DNA of 43,123 nt, taken from Luteimonas marina (GTDB lineage Bacteria > Pseudomonadota > Gammaproteobacteria > Xanthomonadales > Xanthomonadaceae). Shown here one piece after another: positions 35,443 to 43,123 of this stretch. Under the pieces are notes generated by a model. That model was not told the origin of the DNA and did no database searches. It saw only the letters and a program-made list of their open reading frames with translations. The position numbers and the translations under genes are program-made. Location of the stretch: contig NZ_VOHK01000010.1 of the NCBI RefSeq assembly GCF_007859325.1, forward strand, positions 1 through 43,123. Direction: 5' to 3'. Each line of letters opens with the position of its first letter. Position 1 is the stretch's first letter.

Positions 35443-36066
35443 ATGTCCGTGGCCCGCTTCGACCGCATTGCGCGCGCGCTGCATCCGATCGACGCGGTTC
35501 CCGCCGGTCCCGAGTGGAACCTCGCCGAGCTTGACGGCCTGCTCGGCCGCGAACCGCCCGTCGCTGCCGCGGTGCTGCTGGGTCTGGTCGAACGCGACGA
35601 CGACCTGCAGGTCCTGCTGACCCGCCGCACCGACGCCCTGCGCCAGCACCCGGGGCAGGTGAGCCTGCCGGGCGGACGCATGGATCCCGGGGACGCGAGC
35701 ATGCTCGCCGCCGCGCTGCGCGAGGCCAACGAGGAAATCGGCCTCGAACCGCCGCAGGCCTCGCCCCTGGGCTATCTCGATCCGATGCGCACCGTCACCG
35801 GCTACCGCGTGGTGCCGGTGATTGCGCGGCTCGATCCGGACTTCGTCGCCCGTCCCGATCCCGCGGAAGTCGCCGCGGTGTTCGAGGTGCCGCTGTCGTT
35901 CCTGCTGGCGCGCGACCACCTGCGCGAACTCGACATCGAGTTCGGCGGCCGCATCCGCCACGTGCTCGAATACGCGCCGTATCCCGGTGCGCCGGAACAG
36001 CGCATCTGGGGCGTCACGGCGTCGATCCTGTACAACCTGCGCGAGCGACTGGAGGCGGTGCGATGA
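35443..36066 (+). CDS. NudL-like CoA pyrophosphatase (Nudix)
   Basis: A 207-residue hydrolase. The Nudix box is GGRMDPGDASMLAAALREAN followed by EEIGL, giving the metal-binding REANEE core. The upstream VLLTRRTDALRQHPGQVSLP block is the UPF0035/NudL motif linked to hydrolysis of CoA or its derivatives. No export signal. It lies between the DUF1289 gene and sseA, overlapping the latter by four bases (ATGA). Substrate is inferred from family. Confidence 0.9.
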   Translation: MSVARFDRIARALHPIDAVPAGPEWNLAELDGLLGREPPVAAAVLLGLVERDDDLQVLLTRRTDALRQHPGQVSLPGGRMDPGDASMLAAALREANEEIGLEPPQASPLGYLDPMRTVTGYRVVPVIARLDPDFVARPDPAEVAAVFEVPLSFLLARDHLRELDIEFGGRIRHVLEYAPYPGAPEQRIWGVTASILYNLRERLEAVR

Positions 36067-36914
36067 CGAGGTCCGGCTGGAATACGCTGGTGCAGCCCGA
36101 AGCGCTCGCCGCCGCGCTGGACGAGCGCGACGTCGTGGTGGTCGACTGCCGCTTCTCGCTGGCCGATCCCGAGGCCGGCGAACAGGCGTACCGGGCCGGG
36201 CACATTCCCGGCGCGCGCTACGCGCATCTCGACCGCGACCTCTCGGACCACGGCAAGCAGGGCCAGGGGCGGCATCCCTGGCCCGACGCCAGTGATTTCA
36301 GCGCGCGCCTGTCGGACTGGGGCATCTCGCCCGGCAGCCGCGTGCTGGCGTACGACGCCGGCGACGGCGCGTTCGCGGCGCGGCTGTGGTGCCTGCTGAA
36401 GATGCTCGGGCACGAGGCGGTCGCCGTGCTCGACGGCGGCTGGGCGCGCTGGACCGCCCTTGGCCTGCCGGTGGACGCTGCCGTTCCGTCGCCGTCGCCC
36501 GCGGCCTACGCCGCGACGTTCGACGCCTCGCGCCTGTTCGATGCCGACGGCGTCCGCCGCCACCTCGACGCCGGCGGCCTGGTGCTGGATGCGCGCGCGC
36601 CGGAGCGCTTCCGCGGCGAGGTCGAACCGATCGATCCGGTCCCCGGGCACGTGCCCGGCGCCGGCAACCGTCCGTATGCCTCGAACCTGGTCGATGGTCG
36701 TTTCAAGCCGGCTGCGCAACTGCGGACCGAATTCGATGCGCTGCTCGACGGTCGTCGCGCCGACGCTGTCGTGGCCATGTGCGGTTCCGGCGTCACCGCC
36801 TGCCACCACCTGCTGGCGATGGCGCATGCCGGCCTGCCGGGCGCGAAGCTGTTCACCGGCTCCTGGAGCGGCTGGATCGCCGACCCGTCGCGGCCCGTGG
36901 CGACCGGCGACTGA
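36063..36914 (+). CDS. sseA: SseA-type 3-mercaptopyruvate sulfurtransferase
   Basis: A 283-residue two-domain rhodanese-fold enzyme that moves sulfur from 3-mercaptopyruvate to thiols or cyanide. The N-terminal domain is inactive-type (VVVVDCRFSLADPEAGEQAY, HIPGARYAHLDRDLS). The C-terminal domain carries the catalytic cysteine in AMCGSGVTACHHLLAM; the CGSGVTA loop favours mercaptopyruvate over thiosulfate. GHVPGAGNRPYASNLVDG and SWSGWIADPSRPV are family standards. It begins with an ATGA overlap with the Nudix gene. Confidence 0.93.
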   Translation: MTRSGWNTLVQPEALAAALDERDVVVVDCRFSLADPEAGEQAYRAGHIPGARYAHLDRDLSDHGKQGQGRHPWPDASDFSARLSDWGISPGSRVLAYDAGDGAFAARLWCLLKMLGHEAVAVLDGGWARWTALGLPVDAAVPSPSPAAYAATFDASRLFDADGVRRHLDAGGLVLDARAPERFRGEVEPIDPVPGHVPGAGNRPYASNLVDGRFKPAAQLRTEFDALLDGRRADAVVAMCGSGVTACHHLLAMAHAGLPGAKLFTGSWSGWIADPSRPVATGD

Positions 36915-36934
36915 GCCGCACCGGCGCGGGATGC

Positions 36935-37690
36935 CTACTTGCCGAGCTTCGCCAGCAGCGCGCGCAGCGCCGCCTGGGTGTCGGGATCGTTCCAGGACGC
37001 GACGAAGCGGTCCAGCTCGATGAGCTCCGGCCGCAGCGCGGCGACCACGTCGGCGCGCGCGATCGCGCGCGTCGCCAACACCGGCTTGCGCGGCAGGGCC
37101 AGCAGGCCGCGCAGCCATTCGTGCGCGCGCATCGGTACGTTGTCGATGTCGGCGAGTTCGTCGACCAGGCCGATCGCCAGTGCGCGCTGCGCGTCCACCA
37201 TCTCGCCGGCGACGAGCAGGCGCTCGGCGCGCTGCGGCCCGACCGCGCGGCGCATCAGCCGCTGGATGCCTTCCGGCGCCACCAGGCCGACCTGGGTTTC
37301 GTTGAGGCCGATGCGATAGTCGCCGGCGGCCATCACTCGATAATCGCAGCACAACGCCAGCACGCAGCCGCCGGCCGGCGCATGGCCGTTCAGGGCCGCC
37401 GCGACCGGCACCGGGCATTCGGCCAGTGCGCGGGCGGCGAGGAAGAAGCCCTCCCAGGCCTCGCGCAGCGCGGCGGCGTCGAGCGTCAGCAGGAACGGCA
37501 CGTCGAGCCCGGCCGAGAACACCTTCGGGCCGCCCGAAAGCACAAGCCCCTGCGCGCCGGACGCGACGGCGTCGGCGATCGCGTCGCGCAGCTGCGCGCA
37601 CAGCGCGGGATCCAAGGCATTGACCGGCGCACGCGCCAGGCGCAGTTCGTGGATGCCGTCGTGGGCGCTGCGTTCGATCAGTACGTGCAT
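36935..37690 (-). CDS. Crotonase-family protein, probably Delta3,Delta2-enoyl-CoA isomerase
   Basis: A 251-residue enzyme. The first hydratase glutamate is missing: the usual GGGxEL reads GGCVLALCCDYRVMA here. The second is kept in IGLNETQVGLVAPEGIQRLM. This combination, and the CVLALCCDYRVMA and IGLNET blocks, match mitochondrial-type Delta3,Delta2-enoyl-CoA isomerases, which shift double bonds during oxidation of unsaturated fatty acids. Start 37690 was chosen because family sequence begins at once; the frame to 38722 crosses the divergent gene. It is divergent from the copper chaperone gene, 39 bases apart. Confidence 0.85.
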   Translation of the reverse strand: MHVLIERSAHDGIHELRLARAPVNALDPALCAQLRDAIADAVASGAQGLVLSGGPKVFSAGLDVPFLLTLDAAALREAWEGFFLAARALAECPVPVAAALNGHAPAGGCVLALCCDYRVMAAGDYRIGLNETQVGLVAPEGIQRLMRRAVGPQRAERLLVAGEMVDAQRALAIGLVDELADIDNVPMRAHEWLRGLLALPRKPVLATRAIARADVVAALRPELIELDRFVASWNDPDTQAALRALLAKLGK

Positions 37691-37729
37691 TCGTCGATCC
37701 GGTGACTGGGTCGCGATATCATAGGCGGC

Positions 37730-38173
37730 ATGAAACGCCTTCGTCGCCTTGCCGGTTTCATGTTGCTGGGCCTCGCCTCGCTGTCGGCGCAGGCGCAGGA
37801 ATGCACGCCGCGCATCGAATCGGGCTGGATCCGCCAGCCGCCGATGGCGATGCCGATGATGGCCGGGTTCGCGGAGATCGCGAATCCGTGCGAGGCGCCG
37901 GTGAGCATCGTCGCCGCGGGCAGCCCCGCCTTCGCCTCGGTCGAACTGCACGAGACGCGCCAGGTCGACGGCGTCAGCCGCATGCGCCACGTCGAGTCCC
38001 TGCCGGTGCCGGCGCGGGGCAAGGTCGCGTTGGCGCCGGGCGGCCTGCACCTGATGCTGATGCGGCCGAACGCGGAGATCGAGGCCGGGCAGCGCATCGC
38101 GATCGAACTCGAGCTGTCCGACGGACGCAAGCTGCGCGGGGAATTCGAGGTGCGCAGGCCGGACGCGCTTTGA
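37730..38173 (+). CDS. PCu(A)C-type periplasmic copper chaperone
   Basis: A 147-residue exported protein with a signal peptide ending near AQAQE. The defining copper motif H-x10-M-x21-H-x-M is exact: H74, M85, H107, M109. Surrounding blocks IRQPPMAMPMMAGFAEI and LAPGGLHLMLM are typical. These proteins bring Cu(I) to cytochrome oxidase Cu(A) centres or buffer periplasmic copper. It is a separate unit between the isomerase and thioesterase genes, 15 kb from the HvfABC-like cluster; a functional link is possible but not shown. Confidence 0.93.
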   Translation: MKRLRRLAGFMLLGLASLSAQAQECTPRIESGWIRQPPMAMPMMAGFAEIANPCEAPVSIVAAGSPAFASVELHETRQVDGVSRMRHVESLPVPARGKVALAPGGLHLMLMRPNAEIEAGQRIAIELELSDGRKLRGEFEVRRPDAL

Positions 38174-38235
38174 GCGCGGCCTGACGGCGGCCGGCGCGAT
38201 CCGGTCGGGCGACGGTGGTTCGCCTGAAGGCGCTC

Positions 38236-38667
38236 CTACGGCGCCCCTGCGGCCGCGGGGTTCGACGCAACCCGCCGCACCGCCTCCGGCAGCGGCGTGG
38301 GCCGCCCGCTGGCGCGGTCGATCCACACCATCACCACGTGCCCGTCGGCGTGCAGCACGGTGCCGTCCTCGCTGGCGATGTGATGGCCGATGGTGACGCT
38401 GGTGGTGCCGACGCGGTCGGCGAACAGTTCCACCACCACGCTCGACGGGTACGGGATCGGCACCCGGTAGTTCATCTGCACCGCGGCCAGCAGCGGCGCG
38501 ATGGTGTCGGTCAGCCATGCCTCGCCGAGCGAATCGAACCAGCGGATCCGCGCCTCCTCGAGGTAGGTCATGAAGTTCGAGTTGTTGACGTGGTTGAACG
38601 CGTCGAGGTCGCGCCAGCGCAGCTCGATCGGCATGCGGACCAGGGACGTGCGGTTGTCGAGGCTCAT
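38236..38667 (-). CDS. Hotdog-fold acyl-CoA thioesterase (4HBT family)
   Basis: A 143-residue protein. The opening LRWRDLDAFNHVNNSNFMTY is the 4HBT/YbgC-like signature with the catalytic aspartate in DLDAFNHVNN, followed by EEARIRWFDSLGEAW. Strands VVVELFADRVGTTSVTIGH and GHVVMVWIDRASGRPTPLPE complete the hotdog fold. It hydrolyses acyl-CoA; the natural acyl chain is not known. Start 38667 leaves a 12-residue lead before the fold. Confidence 0.88.
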   Translation of the reverse strand: MSLDNRTSLVRMPIELRWRDLDAFNHVNNSNFMTYLEEARIRWFDSLGEAWLTDTIAPLLAAVQMNYRVPIPYPSSVVVELFADRVGTTSVTIGHHIASEDGTVLHADGHVVMVWIDRASGRPTPLPEAVRRVASNPAAAGAP

Positions 38668-38726
38668 CGGCGTGGAAGGGCAGTCGGGATCTGCACAGTG
38701 TGCGACGGCCGGCGGCGAGCAATTGC

Positions 38727-41612
<2,886 letters not shown>

Positions 41613-42101
41613 CGGTGTGGGATTCCGGTTTGGGGCTGGGGGAGGGCAGCCGGGCGGACGGGGAATCGATCAGCCTAGCGAGCCGCCGATGTGGGGGCAA
41701 ATGCAGGGAATGCCAGCCTGTCGGGAGGGGGTCTCAGCTGTCGAGACGGGACGGTCGGCGTCGTCCCTTCGCCGCGGCCGAAGGGGTCGCCCGATATTGC
41801 GATGGGCGTCTCCCCGGCGCGGATCCTGCGCCGCTCGCGACGGGATGCCGTCCGGAGGATTCGTTCCCTGCTGCGGACGCGAGTGTCCACACATGCCCGC
41901 CTTGTTCAGCCGGCATGTAGAAAACCGGCAAGAAGTTATATCGTTGTTAACATGCCCTTCACGGCTGCAAATCTACTCTGCCGGCGTGCGTTCAGGTGGC
42001 AAGCTGGATACGCATTCAATACAAGACATGGCACCGAATGCCGCATCGCGGGACACGGGGTCGCAATCCGTTTGGCGAAGGCCTTTCAAAGGAACTGGAC
42101 A
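41613..42101. other. Divergent uvrA-ompA intergenic region
   Basis: About 490 bases with no supported gene. It holds a run of possible hairpins at 41731-41807 (see findings) and a locally AT-rich patch at about 41926-41960 (GTTATATCGTTGTTAAC), probably the promoter for the OmpA-like gene. AAAGGA at about 42088 is the ribosome site of that gene. Confidence 0.5.
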
Positions 42102-43123
42102 ATGACAAAGATGAAACTCCTCAGCGTGGCGCTCCTTGGTGGCCTCGGAATTGCGCAGGTCGCGTCCGCGCAGGACTTCGACGATCGCTGGTATCTGAGC
42201 GGCTCTGCGGGCTACAACCTGCAGGACGAGGACCGTCGCACGGACGACGCGTATGCGCTGGGCCTGGGCGTGGGCAAGTTCATCAGCCCGGTGTGGTCGG
42301 TGGAAGGCGCGCTGAACTACCAGAACCCGAACTTCGAGCACAACAGCGACCTGCTGTGGAGCCAGTACGGCGTGTCTTTGGACCTGCGTCGCCACTTCAT
42401 TTCGGAATCGCGCAACTGGTCGCCGTACGTGCTGTTCGGCCTGGGCTATCAGCGTTCGGAGGAAGAGTACGTGCCGACGGGTGGCACGACCTCGCCGCTG
42501 CAGCGCGAGGACGGCAACCTGGCGGCGAAGGTGGGCGTGGGCGTGCAGAGCGACTTCAGCCGTCGCGTCGCGGTGCGTGCCGAGCTGGCGACCCGTTTCG
42601 ATTTCGACGACCAGAGCTACGCGGCCGAGAGCGGCACGGATTCGTCGGGCTACCCGCACCAGATGGAAGAGAGCTACTTCAGCGACGTGATCGCGTCGAT
42701 CGGCGTGGTGATCCCGCTGGGTCCGGAGCCGACCGCGCCGGTGGCCCCGCCGCCGCCGCCGCCGGCTGAGCCGGCCCCGCCGCCGCCGCCGGCCCCGATC
42801 ACGATCGACCTGAACGGCGTGAACTTCGACTTCGACAAGTCGACGCTGCGTCCGGACGCGGTGGCGATCCTGAACGAGGCGGTGGAGATCCTGAAGCGCT
42901 ACCCCGACCTGCGGGTTGAAGTGGCCGGCCACACCGACCTGTGCGGTGCCGACGCCTACAACCAGAGCCTGTCGCAGCGCCGCGCTTCGGCGGTGTACGA
43001 CTACCTGACGGGCAACGGCGTCGACGCCGGCCGCCTGCTGGGTCCGGTGGGCTACGGCGAGAGCCGTCCGCTGGAGCCGACGGCGCAGACGCTGCCGGGC
43101 TGCAAGAGCGAGGTCAACCGCCG
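42102..43123 (+). CDS. OmpA-family outer-membrane protein (3' end outside window)
   Basis: An open frame from ATG 42102 to the window end (340 codons visible, no stop). The signal peptide ends near VASAQ. A small barrel domain follows ([20 protein letters not shown] to [12 protein letters not shown]), then a Pro-rich linker of about 20 residues, then an OmpA C-terminal peptidoglycan-binding domain ([40 protein letters not shown] and [10 protein letters not shown]). The NFDFDKS and VAGHTD motifs that hold diaminopimelate are present. Such proteins tether the outer membrane to the cell wall. The linker is very rich in CCG codons. The codon choice differs from most of the window, with many CGT and GGT codons, as expected for an abundant protein. 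Confidence 0.93.
   Translation, partial: MTKMKLLSVALLGGLGIAQVASAQDFDDRWYLSGSAGYNLQDEDRRTDDAYALGLGVGKFISPVWSVEGALNYQNPNFEHNSDLLWSQYGVSLDLRRHFISESRNWSPYVLFGLGYQRSEEEYVPTGGTTSPLQREDGNLAAKVGVGVQSDFSRRVAVRAELATRFDFDDQSYAAESGTDSSGYPHQMEESYFSDVIASIGVVIPLGPEPTAPVAPPPPPPAEPAPPPPPAPITIDLNGVNFDFDKSTLRPDAVAILNEAVEILKRYPDLRVEVAGHTDLCGADAYNQSLSQRRASAVYDYLTGNGVDAGRLLGPVGYGESRPLEPTAQTLPGCKSEVNR

Overview
This 43 kb window is high-GC chromosomal DNA. Its gene content (uvrA, rnr, rlmB, nth, a full pst operon with an OprP-type porin, many TonB/OmpA-type outer-membrane proteins) and the nearly all-G/C third codon positions of the housekeeping genes point to a Gram-negative gammaproteobacterium, most likely of the Lysobacteraceae/Xanthomonadaceae (Lysobacter/Luteimonas-like). 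That assignment is an inference from content and style, not from a database match.

Layout. Positions 1-297 are the right end of an IS3-family insertion sequence. Positions 740-9891 form a one-directional accessory block: a CitMHS-type transporter, a TonB-dependent siderophore-type receptor, a PstS-like binding protein, a YVTN beta-propeller, an internally duplicated ThuA-like protein, and two related small secreted proteins, closed by one strong terminator. Every gene after the transporter carries an export signal, so the block looks like an envelope nutrient-capture system of unknown substrate. Positions 10058-13856 hold the NADP-malic enzyme maeB, whose codon style changes near 11630, and two small exported proteins. 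Next come a tRNA-Leu(CAG), rnr, rlmB, a small membrane protein, and a guanidine-II riboswitch in front of the guanidinium exporter gene gdx (sugE). On the minus strand follow a histone-like basic protein and RNase T.

Positions 20231-22332 (minus strand) contain the most striking system: a three-gene cluster of the HvfABC/bufferin type. It has a DUF692 multinuclear iron enzyme, its DUF2063 partner, and a secreted precursor with five Cys motifs (four EGKCG and one EGSCG) arranged on both sides of two canonical EF-hand loops. I read this as a ribosomally made, post-translationally modified copper-binding peptide joined to a calcium-binding module.

Positions 22705-32125 are a phosphate-starvation locus: pstS-pstC-pstA-pstB-phoU, a second pstS, a divergent LysM protein with a duplicated domain, and the phosphate porin oprP. 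Good Pho-box candidates (7-4-7 direct repeats) stand in front of both pstS genes and oprP. The rest (32150-43123) is mostly core: nth, a crotonase, an FkpA/Mip-type peptidyl-prolyl isomerase, a DUF1289 protein, a NudL-like Nudix hydrolase, an SseA-type sulfurtransferase, an enoyl-CoA isomerase, a PCu(A)C copper chaperone, a thioesterase, uvrA and a 5' part of an OmpA-like gene cut by the window end.

Intergenic spaces carry many palindromic repeats: paired REP-like elements, and a composite element that occurs twice directly at the stop codons of two unrelated genes.
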